Program-made: the position numbers and the translations under genes
Shown: positions 45,726-55,084 of the stretch, piece after piece
How the letters are laid out: every line of letters begins with the position of its first letter
Numbering within the stretch: the first letter of the stretch is position 1
The notes under the pieces: generated by a model
Database searches by the model: none
What the model was told of the DNA's origin: nothing
The model's input: the letters and a program-made list of their open reading frames with translations, nothing else
NCBI RefSeq assembly: GCF_000226295.1
Contig: NC_016024.1
Location: 479,501-543,500, forward strand
DNA: 64,000 nt
Reading direction: 5' to 3'
Source of the DNA: Chloracidobacterium thermophilum B
Lineage (GTDB): Bacteria > Acidobacteriota > Blastocatellia > Chloracidobacteriales > Chloracidobacteriaceae

Positions 45726-46271
45726 TCAGCTTTTGCGAAAGGCGAAGAAGTTGTTGAGACCCAACTGGAAGCGCCGGTGTGTGATGAGTTCAAAGCCGGC
45801 CTGCCGAAAAATGTCTGGCGTTTGCGATACATCGAAGCCGTAGTGTGCTTCGGTCTCCATGCCATCCAGGAGTCGCAGGGCGATCATGGCGTCCAGGATG
45901 CGGTCAACGAGCGGGTGGGGCACGGTGATGAGCAGCTTGCCGTTTGGACGCAGGGCGTTGGCGCAGGCGGTGGCAAAGTCCACGAGCTTATCGTTGGGGA
46001 TGTGTTCGAGTACCGCCAGCAGGGTGATGGCATCGAAGGGTTCGCCCGGCGGCAGGTCGTCCGGGAAATAGCCGCGCACCAGTTGGATGCGGTCTGTGGC
46101 CAGACGTGGATCGGCTTCCGGGTCAATGCCGACGTACTGCCGGAAGCCCGTGACCTGCCGGGCGAGTGCGCCATCAAAGGCCCCAATGTCCAGAATGCGA
46201 TCCGTAGGCGCAAGATAGGGGCGCACAACGGCAATACGCCACCGTTGGAGGTAACGGTCAAGCGGCTTCAT
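45726..46271 (-). CDS. Class I SAM-dependent methyltransferase
   Basis: 181 aa. Motif I ILDIGAFDGALARQV (26-40), YVGIDPEAD, and the post-I region LLAVLEHIPNDKLVDF are typical of small-molecule methyltransferases. It overlaps the preceding glycosyltransferase gene by 14 bases, so the pair probably acts on the same lipid or glycan. The acceptor is unknown. Confidence 0.88.
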   Translation of the reverse strand: MKPLDRYLQRWRIAVVRPYLAPTDRILDIGAFDGALARQVTGFRQYVGIDPEADPRLATDRIQLVRGYFPDDLPPGEPFDAITLLAVLEHIPNDKLVDFATACANALRPNGKLLITVPHPLVDRILDAMIALRLLDGMETEAHYGFDVSQTPDIFRQAGFELITHRRFQLGLNNFFAFRKS

Positions 46272-47478
46272 GCTCTGGAAGTCCCGTCGTGGTTATCGCT
46301 GGCGCCATCCGCCGGATGCGCAGCCCCAGAATGCTCAGGAAGAGGCTGGCCAGAATGGTTTCGCAGCCGAGCATCAGGCAGAGCACCGAAGGAATGACCA
46401 TCCGCAGCGTCCGGCTGGCATCGAGTGGGCCGTAGGCCGCTTCGTTCCAGGAAACAACCGCGGCAATGGAGCCGGCCAGTCCGCCAACGACGAGCAGGCT
46501 GCCGATGATGAGGCCGGTTTCGAGGGTGATGTACTGGAACAGTCTGGTCAGCCGTGGGTCTTCGGGGAGAAGTCCCTCGTTGATGGCAAAGACCTTGGCC
46601 AGCAGGGCAAAGGTGATGCACTGAAAACCAATCAGCACCGCCAGCGCAGCGTAGAGCAGCGTGTGCACGTCCAGAACGACACCGGCCAGGCGCTGCGGCC
46701 CCGGCAGAAGCCAGGTTCCCACACCCAGCCCGACCAGCATCAGGAACAGTCCCGGATAGAGAAAAAGCCAGCGTGGGCTGTACAGCAGCATGAAGCGCAG
46801 ATGCCGCCAGCCGTCCCGCCACGGACGCAGATGCGGCGGACGCGACCGCCCATCGGGCGAAAGCGTGGTGGGCACTTCGGCAATCCGCAGTCCCAGGAGC
46901 GTGGCCTTGATGACCATTTCCGAGGCAAACTCCATGCCCGTGGTGCGCAAGTCCATACGCTTGAAGGCCGCCATGGAATAGCCCCGCAGGCCGCAGTGAA
47001 AATCACCCGCCGGGCACCGGAACAGCAGCCGGCCGATGCCGGTCAGGACAGGGTTGCCGATGTAGCGGTTTTTCCACGGCATGGCTCCGGGCTGAATGCC
47101 GCCGCGAAAGCGATTGCCCATCACCAGGTCGTAGCCCTCGCGGAGTTTTTCGAGAAAGGGCATCAGGTTCGAGAAGTCGTAACTGTCGTCGGAGTCGCCC
47201 ATGATGACGTAGCGCCCACGGGCGGCCAGCGTGGCGCCGTACAGCGCTGCACCGTAGCCCCGCGTAGGGACCTGAACCACCCGCGCGCCAAGGCGGTGGG
47301 CAATGGCTTGCGAACCATCGGTCGAACCGTTGTCGCCAATGACGACCTCACCGGTAACGCCATGGCGGTTGAGAAAGTCAAAGGCTTTGCGAATGCAGGT
47401 TTCCAGGGTTTCAGCCTCATTGAGGCAGGGCATGACGATGGTCAGCTCAATGGAAGCTTCAGAAGAAGCAGCAGACAT
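46258..47478 (-). CDS. Family 2 glycosyltransferase with C-terminal membrane domain
   Basis: 406 aa. An N-terminal GT-A domain has the family start ELTIVMPCLNEAETLETCIRKA, the NGSTDGS segment and the metal-binding MGDSDDSYDF. The C-terminal part has about four hydrophobic helices (PRWLFLYPGLFLMLVGLGVGTWLL, VLIGFQCITFALLAKVFA, LIIGSLLVVGGLAGSIAAVV). Resembles dolichol/polyprenyl-phosphate mannosyl- or glucosyltransferases. Coupled to the methyltransferase gene. Confidence 0.9.
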   Translation of the reverse strand: MSAASSEASIELTIVMPCLNEAETLETCIRKAFDFLNRHGVTGEVVIGDNGSTDGSQAIAHRLGARVVQVPTRGYGAALYGATLAARGRYVIMGDSDDSYDFSNLMPFLEKLREGYDLVMGNRFRGGIQPGAMPWKNRYIGNPVLTGIGRLLFRCPAGDFHCGLRGYSMAAFKRMDLRTTGMEFASEMVIKATLLGLRIAEVPTTLSPDGRSRPPHLRPWRDGWRHLRFMLLYSPRWLFLYPGLFLMLVGLGVGTWLLPGPQRLAGVVLDVHTLLYAALAVLIGFQCITFALLAKVFAINEGLLPEDPRLTRLFQYITLETGLIIGSLLVVGGLAGSIAAVVSWNEAAYGPLDASRTLRMVIPSVLCLMLGCETILASLFLSILGLRIRRMAPAITTTGLPEHEAA

Positions 47479-47505
47479 GCAACATCAGCCAGAGGAAGTG
47501 CGGAA

Positions 47506-48915
47506 TCACTGGGAAGGTGGTGCTGTGACGTGGGTCTGTTCGCGCGGCGGGTCAGTGCCGTCCGGGCGCACACCGACCTTGCCACGATTGATGAACGTCC
47601 AGATGAGCGCCACCAACGAGAGCACCACGAGCACCCCTGTAGCCACAAAGCGATACATCTGGAGTCCATCTTCGGAAGCCGGGTTATTGGCCGCCTTGGT
47701 CTCCAGGTGTGAGCTGTCCGGCAGGTGCGCCACACCATTGGGACTGGAAGCTGCCGCCGGGGCTTCGGCCGGGGTTGGTGTGACAGCCGTGAGTTGGCGT
47801 GTCAGTCCCAGTCCACTCGTAATAGACAGTTCAGCCGGCGTCGGTTCCTGCACGGAACCACCTTCCGAGGTCAGCTCCATGGTCGGCGCAGTGTCCAGCT
47901 CATCCTCGGTCGGTTCGTCACCCAACCCCAAGCTTTCTTCGGTTGGGTAAGGCAGGTTGTGATCACGGTCAATCGGGGTGATGATGTCATCCCCGGCAAC
48001 CTCGCCGCGCCGTGGAAAACCTTCACCTGTGAAACGCAGAAGCATGACGGTGATGTTGTCTTCGCCGCCGCGTTCGTTGGCCAGATTCACCATGTGCTGG
48101 CAGGCCAGACGCAGGTCGCCGTTGGTGGCACTCAGGATGTGCTGCATGTCTTCGCCGTTGATCTTGCCGGAGAGACCGTCGCTGCACAGCAGCAGCACAT
48201 CGTCGCGGCAGACCCGGATGCTATCTACCGTCACTGCGACGCTGGGCGTGGCCCCCAGCGCCTGGAGAATGACGTTTTTGTAGGGGTGGGTTTCCGCTTC
48301 TTCAGGGGTGATATGCCCGGACTGGATGAGTTGTTCGACGAGGGATTGATCCGTCGTCACCTGCTTGACGAGTCCGTGCCGAAACAGGTAGGCGCGTGAG
48401 TCGCCGACTTGCGCCAGGTAGAGCACGGTACCATCCAGTCCCGCCCCGGTGAAGGTCGCTCCCATCCCGGCATATTCCGGGCTGCGCTGGCTCTGGTGGT
48501 TGATGAACAGATTGGCGCGCTCAATGGCAAACCGGAGACGCTCGTGAAACTTGAAGTGACTGAATTCGGGGGCTTTCTGAAGCCGCATCATGCTGTCGCA
48601 GACCTGCGTCACAGCCAGGTGACTGGCCACTTCGCCTGCCAGCGCCCCGCCCATACCATCGGAAACGGCAAGCAGCACGCCCTGGTCAGCAGGGTGCAGC
48701 TCGATGAGCAATGGATGGTCCGGGAGTTGGTTTTCAGCCGTCCAGCTCTGCCCGTTGCTGAGGTTGACAATCAGGAAGTTGTCTTCATTGTGCGGGCGGA
48801 CCACGCCAACGTCAGTCAGCGCATACACTTCAATTTTTCTCACACCGTTGACGGTTGTCGCAGTGGTCATAGCATCGTGATGTGGTGAGGATTGGTCGTT
48901 CCCATGGTGGGCCAT
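47506..48915 (-). CDS. PP2C-type Ser/Thr protein phosphatase with C-terminal membrane anchor
   Basis: 469 aa. The PP2C core is complete: ALTDVGVVRPHNEDNFL, VSDGMGGALAGEVAS, VGDSRAYLFR, CSDGLSG and RGGEDNITVMLL, with the metal-binding Asp residues. A low-complexity acidic linker leads to one transmembrane helix (about 430-450, FVATGVLVVLSLVALIWTF) and a short tail. ATG 48870 (MTTATT) is an equally plausible start. Such phosphatases oppose Hanks-type kinases; no kinase gene is seen nearby. Confidence 0.93.
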   Translation of the reverse strand: MAHHGNDQSSPHHDAMTTATTVNGVRKIEVYALTDVGVVRPHNEDNFLIVNLSNGQSWTAENQLPDHPLLIELHPADQGVLLAVSDGMGGALAGEVASHLAVTQVCDSMMRLQKAPEFSHFKFHERLRFAIERANLFINHQSQRSPEYAGMGATFTGAGLDGTVLYLAQVGDSRAYLFRHGLVKQVTTDQSLVEQLIQSGHITPEEAETHPYKNVILQALGATPSVAVTVDSIRVCRDDVLLLCSDGLSGKINGEDMQHILSATNGDLRLACQHMVNLANERGGEDNITVMLLRFTGEGFPRRGEVAGDDIITPIDRDHNLPYPTEESLGLGDEPTEDELDTAPTMELTSEGGSVQEPTPAELSITSGLGLTRQLTAVTPTPAEAPAAASSPNGVAHLPDSSHLETKAANNPASEDGLQMYRFVATGVLVVLSLVALIWTFINRGKVGVRPDGTDPPREQTHVTAPPSQ

Positions 48916-49216
48916 TGCTGTCAGGAATTCATATCAGGCCATAACGCCGTGGTGATGATCGTTTCTGATGATAACCCCTTGTGCGTATGGTGCTGCGAGA
49001 ATACGGTGCCGCCAACACGAGGGCAACGCTGCAAACAACGTATGACCGCGTGGGATACGGACCATTCAAGGAGTCCATCACCCGCGCGCGTCGCCGACAA
49101 CCGCAATCTGTCAGTCCTTGGCTGTGTTCATCACAAGAATAGATGCGTCAGTATAAGTCAACCCAGGCAGGGCGACTAGGGGGTAAATCTACCTTGTGAC
49201 AGAGACCGGCGCTACC
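48916..49216. other. Intergenic region with no recognised feature
   Basis: 301 bases between the PP2C gene start and the end of the PLP-enzyme gene. Short frames here match nothing I know. I see no tRNA, strong hairpin or clear promoter. It should contain the promoter of the phosphatase gene. Confidence 0.6.
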
Positions 49217-50368
49217 TCACAGCGAGGCCAGCGCCTGATCCAGATCGGCGAGCAAATCCGCGATGTCTTCGATGCCAACCGAAAGCCGGACAAGTCCTTC
49301 CGTGATGCCCAACCGCTGCCGCTCCGCTGGCGGTACGCTGGCATGGGTCATCGTCGCCGGATGGCAGGCCAGGCTTTCGACGCCGCCAAGCGATTCCGCC
49401 AGCGCAAACACCTTCAGGCTTTCCAGCACCCGCCGGGCAGCCTCCAGGTCTCCAACATCAAAGGCCAGCATCCCACCGAAACCTGTCATCTGCCGCGCGG
49501 CCAGCGCATGCTGGGGGTGTTCCGGCAGTCCGGGGTAATACACCCGCGCCACACGCGGATGTTCGCGCAGAAACCGGGCAACGGCGCGTCCATTGGCGTC
49601 ATGGGCCTGCATGCGTACGACCAGCGTCTTGATGCCGCGCATCGTCAGCCACGCATCCATCGGGGAAAGAATCGCTCCGGCGGCATTCTGGACAAACGCC
49701 AGGCGCGCGGCCACTTCCGGTTCCGTGACGATGACCACTCCGCCCACGCTGTCGCTGTGGCCGTTGAGGTACTTCGTCGTTGAGTGCACGACGATATTGG
49801 CCCCCAGCGTCAGCGGCCGCTGGAAGTAGGGCGACATAAACGTGTTGTCCACGACGACGTGAATCCCCTGCGGCCGTACCGCCTGCGCAATGGCAGCAAT
49901 GTCACACAGGCGCATGACGGGATTGGTCGGCGTTTCCAGAAACACCATCCGCGTCGTCGGGCGCAGCGCCGCCACCACCTGCTCTGTATCGCTGGCATCC
50001 ACGTAATCAAACGCCAGCCCGAAGTCCGTCAGCACCCGCTCAAACAGGCGGTACGTCCCGCCGTAGGTGTTGTCGGACACCACGACGTGATCGCCGGCCT
50101 TGAGGCAGGCCGTCATGACGGCGTGAATGGCCGCCATCCCCGAAGCAAAGGCAAAGCCCGCCACGCCGCCTTCCAGCACAGCCACGTTGGCTTCCAGCGC
50201 CGCGCGGGTCGGATTGTGCGTGCGGGCGTACTCATATCCTTTGTGCCGCCCCAGCCCTTCCTGGACGTAGGTCGAAGTCTGATAGATCGGCACGGCAACA
50301 GCGCCGGTTGCCGGTTCCGGCGGTTGACCGGCATGGATGACGTCAGTCGCAAATCCCATGGGGTGCAT
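49217..50368 (-). CDS. Cys/Met metabolism PLP enzyme (cystathionine gamma-synthase/lyase family)
   Basis: 383 aa. Family pattern YEYARTHNPTRAALEANVAVLEGG, with the PLP-binding Lys K199 in HSTTKYLNGHSD. It could be cystathionine gamma-synthase, gamma-lyase or a related enzyme; sequence inspection alone does not decide. Both ATG 50368 and ATG 50359 are possible starts. Not clustered with other Met or Cys genes here. Confidence 0.93.
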   Translation of the reverse strand: MHPMGFATDVIHAGQPPEPATGAVAVPIYQTSTYVQEGLGRHKGYEYARTHNPTRAALEANVAVLEGGVAGFAFASGMAAIHAVMTACLKAGDHVVVSDNTYGGTYRLFERVLTDFGLAFDYVDASDTEQVVAALRPTTRMVFLETPTNPVMRLCDIAAIAQAVRPQGIHVVVDNTFMSPYFQRPLTLGANIVVHSTTKYLNGHSDSVGGVVIVTEPEVAARLAFVQNAAGAILSPMDAWLTMRGIKTLVVRMQAHDANGRAVARFLREHPRVARVYYPGLPEHPQHALAARQMTGFGGMLAFDVGDLEAARRVLESLKVFALAESLGGVESLACHPATMTHASVPPAERQRLGITEGLVRLSVGIEDIADLLADLDQALASL

Positions 50369-50514
50369 TCTCCCGCCGCCGCGCCCGGCCGGCCGACGGC
50401 TGCTGTGAGTGCAGAAAGTTCTACCGCAGTTTACGCCGGTTCGCTACCGGCTGGTCACACCGTCCCTGCCCGGCAGTAGCTTCACGTTTCGCGTTTTTCT
50501 GCCGGGCCGCCGGT

Positions 50515-50727
50515 TCATGACCCTTCCAGAGAGGATTCCGAAGGTTGTCGGGCCTTTTCAAGCAGCATCTGGGGAATACCGTCTTCAATGGGGTACACCC
50601 GGTGACAGCGTGGACACTGGACGCCCGTCCGGTCAGCCAGCAGCACCACCTGAACCCGGCACACCACGCAGCAAATCAACTCAATGGCGGGCAGGGCGGC
50701 GTCGGTGTGACCGGTAGCAGTTTCCAT
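50515..50727 (-). CDS. Trm112-like zinc protein
   Basis: 70 aa. Two Cys pairs (CVVC and CPRC) and the segment YPIEDGIPQMLLEKAR match the short Trm112/UPF0434 family, which activates partner methyltransferases in eukaryotes and archaea. The partner in bacteria is mostly unknown. It is 10 bases downstream of the SprT-like gene. Confidence 0.85.
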   Translation of the reverse strand: METATGHTDAALPAIELICCVVCRVQVVLLADRTGVQCPRCHRVYPIEDGIPQMLLEKARQPSESSLEGS

Positions 50728-50737
50728 GACAGGACTT

Positions 50738-51490
50738 TCAGCGGCGGCGCGTCCGGCTCAGGGTTTCGGCCAACCGGCAAAGCCAGGCCGAAGCCTCATC
50801 ATACCCGGCAAACCGGCGCTCATCTTCCTGAAATGCCGGTGTGTGAACGCACCGGCGGCCATTGACGTGCGTGACGCCATGCCTGATGTGCAGCATTTCG
50901 TGGTAGAGCACATACTCGACGACAAACTGCGGCACGCGCGCGTCATCCAGCGTCCGGCTGATGACGATGGTGTGGTGGGCCGCGTCGTAGTGGCCAAAGG
51001 TCCGGCGCGTCCGCCGCTGGCTCCACGTCAGCGCCGGACGCCGAAGCTGGCCGTCGAAATACTGCTGGTTGAGCCGGTGAAACAGCTTTTCGAGATCGTA
51101 GTGCTTCCCGCGCGCGCCGGAAATCAGCTTGAACCCGCGCTCGCGCCGCCGCTGCTCGGCCAGCCGCGTCACCGGCTTCGAGCGCACGTACTCCCGGAAC
51201 ACCTCCGTGCAGCGGCCAGGAACGGGCTTCCGATACAGGCGCGCCAGCAGAATGCCGGCCACGGCTTCGATGACAGCCTTTGGCGCGTGGATGAGGATGT
51301 CCGACAGCCGGACGTACATCACACCCTCCCGCAGGCGAATGGTGTTGTTGATGCCCACGTAGGGGTAAAACGTCACCTGAATGGCGCGCGGCTGTCTGGC
51401 CCGGGGCGCAATGAATTGCTGCCAGCGGGCAAATATCTGGATGAGTTCGGCTTCTGAAAGTGTGCGGAGTGGTTGTGCCGGATGAGCCAT
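50738..51490 (-). CDS. SprT-like zinc metalloprotease-like protein
   Basis: 250 aa. Zinc motif HEMLH at 197-201 within VEYVLYHEMLHIRHG, preceded by a long basic helical region and followed by H-rich sequence, as in SprT-type domain proteins (protease-like, often linked to DNA-protein repair in relatives). Eukaryotic homolog Spartan is the best-studied member; function here is inference. Confidence 0.88.
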   Translation of the reverse strand: MAHPAQPLRTLSEAELIQIFARWQQFIAPRARQPRAIQVTFYPYVGINNTIRLREGVMYVRLSDILIHAPKAVIEAVAGILLARLYRKPVPGRCTEVFREYVRSKPVTRLAEQRRRERGFKLISGARGKHYDLEKLFHRLNQQYFDGQLRRPALTWSQRRTRRTFGHYDAAHHTIVISRTLDDARVPQFVVEYVLYHEMLHIRHGVTHVNGRRCVHTPAFQEDERRFAGYDEASAWLCRLAETLSRTRRR

Positions 51491-51700
51491 AGGACCAGGT
51501 GTAAACCCCGACGATAGTCTGCCCGGGTTGTCAGCGTCAACGTACCCACTTTGATCTGCAAACCAACCCGGGCCGGTGCGCGGGGGCCGGCATCAGACAC
51601 GCGAAAGGCAGAAAAAAACAGAAAACACCGTTTTGACTCCAGCCACCCCTTCCGGCAAAATGCCTGAAGGCCGTAACATCGCCTGTTGCCTTGGATTGAC

Positions 51701-52246
51701 ATGATGACCCACTCCGAGCCTGACCTGCCGCTGCCTTCCGGCGAGAGCCTTCCCGCTCCCGTTCCTTCAGGGCCTTCCGCGCCGCCGGACACCGGCTTTC
51801 CGCTCAGGTCGCTGCTGCTGGCCGTCGGTGGCGTCCTGATGCTGGTGATGGTCGTTTTCGGGGGCTTGCTCTACTATGCCTTCCAACCCCAAAGCATCAC
51901 GATGACGGTGGTTGGGCTGGAGTGGGAGCGGACAATTCAGCTCGAACAGCGGCAGCCGCCAGCCCCCGGAGAAACAGACGAGCGGTGGGTGGCAGTCCGT
52001 GAGCTGACCGAAGCCGACGCCACGCCCAACCCACGCTGGCCGGCGTTGCCGCCGGGTCCCGATTACCGCGCTGGCAAGCGCACGGAACGGTATCTTGTGC
52101 GTGTCCGGTCATCCAAAAGCCCGAAGGTGTATGAACATCCCGTGCCGGCGGAACTCTTTACCCGGTTTCGCGTGGGCGCTCCATGTGAAGTCATCATCCG
52201 GCGCGGCATCGTCGAAGCCGTGACCCCGCTGCCACCGTCCCCCTGA
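51701..52246 (+). CDS. Predicted membrane-anchored protein of unknown function
   Basis: 181 aa from ATG 51701. A Pro/Ser-rich N-terminus, one transmembrane helix (about 38-60, LLLAVGGVLMLVMVVFGGLLYYAF), then a beta-rich domain with the strands ITMTVVGLEWERTIQLEQ, RYLVRVRSSK and CEVIIRRGIVEAVTPL. I do not recognise it. ATG 51704 is an alternative start. The next gene begins 9 bases later and may be in the same operon. Confidence 0.75.
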   Translation: MMTHSEPDLPLPSGESLPAPVPSGPSAPPDTGFPLRSLLLAVGGVLMLVMVVFGGLLYYAFQPQSITMTVVGLEWERTIQLEQRQPPAPGETDERWVAVRELTEADATPNPRWPALPPGPDYRAGKRTERYLVRVRSSKSPKVYEHPVPAELFTRFRVGAPCEVIIRRGIVEAVTPLPPSP

Positions 52247-52254
52247 GTGACAGG

Positions 52255-52812
52255 ATGCCCTCTGTTGCTACGTCAACTCCGACGCCCAGAATGCGCCGGT
52301 TGTTTTTCAGACTTGTGGAAGTTTGGGGCCATCCAAACCGCATGGCGGCGCTGGGATCGCTTCACGTCGCTGTCTGGGAAGACCCCGACGGACTGGCCAC
52401 GGCTTTCAACACGCTGGGACTGTCTGACCAGGCGCAGACTCCAGATGGCACACCCTTTGAGCTGCACTGGATGATCAAGCGTCCACTCCCGCCTGCCGGA
52501 CAAACTGAGGCCGCGGCCTTTCTGGCGCAGTTGGCAACTGCGGCCAGCCAGCCACAGACGGCCTTCGACTGGCAGACGCGCGTGGACGTTCCGGCCGGCG
52601 TTCCCGGCTTCACGCACTGCCGGGAAGTCTGGCTGCACCCGGCCCTGACCGACGATGATCCTGACACCCTCGATGACCCCCAGGGGCCCGTCAAGGTGCT
52701 CTACGTCATTCCCCTTACCGAATACGAAAGTTTTGTTTTGCGGCGGGAAGGCCCTTTGGCCCTGCGCGAATACGCCAGCGCCAACGGCATTGACCTGCTT
52801 GAACCGCGCTGA
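52255..52812 (+). CDS. Suppressor-of-fused-like (SUFU) domain protein, tentative
   Basis: 185 aa. No signal peptide. The order of blocks, FELHWMIKRPLPP, FLAQLATAAS, VLYVIPLTEYESFVLRREGPLALREYASANG, resembles bacterial SUFU-domain proteins, whose function is unknown and which are often linked to polymorphic toxin immunity. Evidence is by pattern only. Confidence 0.65.
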   Translation: MPSVATSTPTPRMRRLFFRLVEVWGHPNRMAALGSLHVAVWEDPDGLATAFNTLGLSDQAQTPDGTPFELHWMIKRPLPPAGQTEAAAFLAQLATAASQPQTAFDWQTRVDVPAGVPGFTHCREVWLHPALTDDDPDTLDDPQGPVKVLYVIPLTEYESFVLRREGPLALREYASANGIDLLEPR

Positions 52813-52873
52813 AAGAAGCAAAAGCACCGATATGCGCTGGTCTTGCTCACCTACCACCCACTGAGGTTTCCCT

Positions 52874-55084
52874 ATGTCGAACCTACCCCCCACCTCATCG
52901 GAATTCGCTTATGAAACAGCTTATGCTGAGGCTCTGGAAGCCGCACTCGCCGGTCAGCCAGCGCTGCCGTCCTTTTTTGAGTCTTGGGAAGCTGACGCCT
53001 GGCCGCCGGCGGCTGACCTCATCCGCCTCCACACCCGGCTTCTTCAGGGGCGGGATGATGTGGCCCAGGAGCGCGCCGCATCGTTTCTGGCCGAGGTTCT
53101 GGCGCAGTACGACGCGCGGTATGCCGCCCTCCGGGAAGACTTTGCCTCCCTGGAGCGGCTGACCAGCGTCGGAACATGGAAGTACGATGTCCAGCGTCAA
53201 TACCTGTCATGGTCAGACCGGGCGCTGGCCGAACTGGAGATGTCGCGGGAAGAGACTGTGACAGACATAAACCTGGGTATCGCACACTTCGTTCACCCGG
53301 ATGACCGGGAACGGGTTGCTGCTGCTTATGCCCGTACCGTGGCGGAAGGGGCGGAACTCTTCCAGGAGTTCCGCTTGCTGCATCCCACGCAGGGGGTGCG
53401 CCATCGGCAGTGCCGTGGCGAAGCGCGTCGCGATGCCGCCGGGCAGGTGACGCAGGTGTTCATGGTTTCACGGGATGTGACCGAGGATGTGGCCTACCGG
53501 GAACACATCCGGTTGCTTGAAGCCGTTCTGGACAACATCCACGATGCCGTGCTTGTGACCGAAGCCGAGCCGATTGATCCGCCCGGGCCGCGGATTCTCT
53601 ACGTCAACCGGGCGTTTGAGCAGATGACGGGCTACACGGCGCTCGAAGCCATTGGGCAGACGCCACGCATGCTCCAGGGGCCGGAAACCTCGGCGGAAGC
53701 CCGCGCCCGGATTCGGCAGGCGCTGCAAAACTGGCAGCCCATCACGATTGAACTCATCAACTACCGCAAGGATGGCCACCCGTTCTGGTCCGAGCTGGCG
53801 ATTGTGCCGATTGCCGATGAGACCGGCTACTACACCCACTGGGTGGCCGTCCAGCGCGATGTGACCGAGCGCCGCCGCATCGAAGCCCAGCAGCGCCAAC
53901 GCTCCCGGCTCGAATCCGTGGGGCAGTTGTCGGCCGGGATTGCCCATAACTTCAACAATCTGCTCGCCATCATCCAGGGGTACGGCGAAATGATCCGCCG
54001 GGATGTCGCTCATTCCCCGCAACTTCTGCGCCGCCTGGAAAGCATCCTGCGCGCCGTCAGGCGCGGAAGCGAACTCGTTCAGGAACTCATGGTGTTTTCA
54101 CGCCAGCGCGACGGGCAGCCCCAGATACTCGACGTATGCCGCGCCGCCCAGGAAGTGCTCGATATGGCCCGTCGCCTGCTTCCCGCCGAAATCGAGGTGG
54201 ATGATCTGTCTCTGGCGTCGCTGACCGGCGAAAGTCTCCTGGCCCATCTCGACGCCAGCCGCTTCTCGCAGGCGCTGCTCAATCTCATCCTCAATGCGCG
54301 CGACGCCATGCCGACCGGTGGGCACCTGACCGTCACCGTCGGGCAGCAGACCGTCACCAACGCACTCACGCAGTTGACGGCGCGTGTCGTCTATGCCCAC
54401 CCGCCGGAGCCGGGCGACTATGTGTTCGTGAAGGTGAGCGATACAGGTGTGGGGATGGATGCCGAGACCCAGCAGCGCATCTTCGAGCCGTTTTTCACGA
54501 CGAAAGAGGTGGGTCGGGGCACCGGCCTGGGGCTGGCAACCGTCTATGGCTTTGTGGGTGAAAGCCGCGGCTTCATCACGGTGGATTCAGCTCCCCGGGA
54601 GGGCACGACCATCGGGCTGTTCTTTCCACTCGTGCAAGGCACGCCGGCGGCTGAAGAAGCTTCGGGTGAGGTGAAGCTGCTCTCGGCTCTGCTCCCCGCA
54701 GATGCCACGGCGCTGATCGTTGAGGATGAAGCCGAACTGGGTGCGTTCCTGTCCGAAACGCTCTCGGACATGGGCTTCAAAACGGTTCACCACGTGCAGG
54801 ACGGCGCGGAAGCCATTCCACTGACCAAACGCCTGGGTTCACCGCTGGCGCTGGTTGTCACTGACCGGTCGCTGCCGCACGTGACAGGGCCACAGATCAT
54901 AGCGGAGTTGGCAAACCGTGGCCTGTGTGAACGGTTCCTGCTCATCAGCGGGCTGCCGGGGCAGGAAGACCTGCCGGAACTGCCGCCCGGCGTACGGCTT
55001 GAGCGGCTTCAGAAGCCCTTTTCCGTGAAGCAGCTCTATCGGGCGGTGCAGGGGTTGTTCCGGCCGACAGGTGCGCCTTCCTAA
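52874..55084 (+). CDS. Hybrid sensor histidine kinase with two PAS domains and receiver
   Basis: 736 aa, no transmembrane segment, so a cytoplasmic sensor. Order: helical N-terminus (1-95), PAS1 (about 97-200), PAS2 (about 215-335) with FEQMTGYTALEAIGQTPRMLQGPET and FWSELAIVPIADETGYYTHWVAVQRDVTER typical of LOV-like or PAC folds, H-box H358 (AHNFNNLLAII), HATPase (about 440-600) with DTGVGMD and GTGLGLATV, and a C-terminal receiver with phosphoacceptor D664. The PAS2 core lacks the photoactive Cys I would expect in a LOV domain (NCR/GRNCRFLQ), so light sensing is not supported. No response-regulator gene is adjacent. Confidence 0.94.
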   Translation: MSNLPPTSSEFAYETAYAEALEAALAGQPALPSFFESWEADAWPPAADLIRLHTRLLQGRDDVAQERAASFLAEVLAQYDARYAALREDFASLERLTSVGTWKYDVQRQYLSWSDRALAELEMSREETVTDINLGIAHFVHPDDRERVAAAYARTVAEGAELFQEFRLLHPTQGVRHRQCRGEARRDAAGQVTQVFMVSRDVTEDVAYREHIRLLEAVLDNIHDAVLVTEAEPIDPPGPRILYVNRAFEQMTGYTALEAIGQTPRMLQGPETSAEARARIRQALQNWQPITIELINYRKDGHPFWSELAIVPIADETGYYTHWVAVQRDVTERRRIEAQQRQRSRLESVGQLSAGIAHNFNNLLAIIQGYGEMIRRDVAHSPQLLRRLESILRAVRRGSELVQELMVFSRQRDGQPQILDVCRAAQEVLDMARRLLPAEIEVDDLSLASLTGESLLAHLDASRFSQALLNLILNARDAMPTGGHLTVTVGQQTVTNALTQLTARVVYAHPPEPGDYVFVKVSDTGVGMDAETQQRIFEPFFTTKEVGRGTGLGLATVYGFVGESRGFITVDSAPREGTTIGLFFPLVQGTPAAEEASGEVKLLSALLPADATALIVEDEAELGAFLSETLSDMGFKTVHHVQDGAEAIPLTKRLGSPLALVVTDRSLPHVTGPQIIAELANRGLCERFLLISGLPGQEDLPELPPGVRLERLQKPFSVKQLYRAVQGLFRPTGAPS

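Noticed and set aside
46270-47712. Plus-strand frame of 480 codons opposite the glycosyltransferase
   Set aside because: It overlies a well-supported GT2 gene and shows Gln/Arg-rich composition of an antisense frame.
48916-49216. Possible tRNA or small RNA gene
   Set aside because: No cloverleaf, CCA end or T-loop pattern could be drawn; no strong hairpin with T run.
50468-50507. Terminator between the Trm112-like and PLP-enzyme genes
   Set aside because: GCCCGGCAG and CTGCCGGGC can pair but are separated by about 22 bases and no T run follows on either strand.
52874-55084. LOV-type photoreceptor in the hybrid kinase
   Set aside because: The second PAS has LOV-like GYTALEAIGQTPRMLQGPET spacing but no NCR motif with the flavin-binding Cys; the position reads QTPRML.
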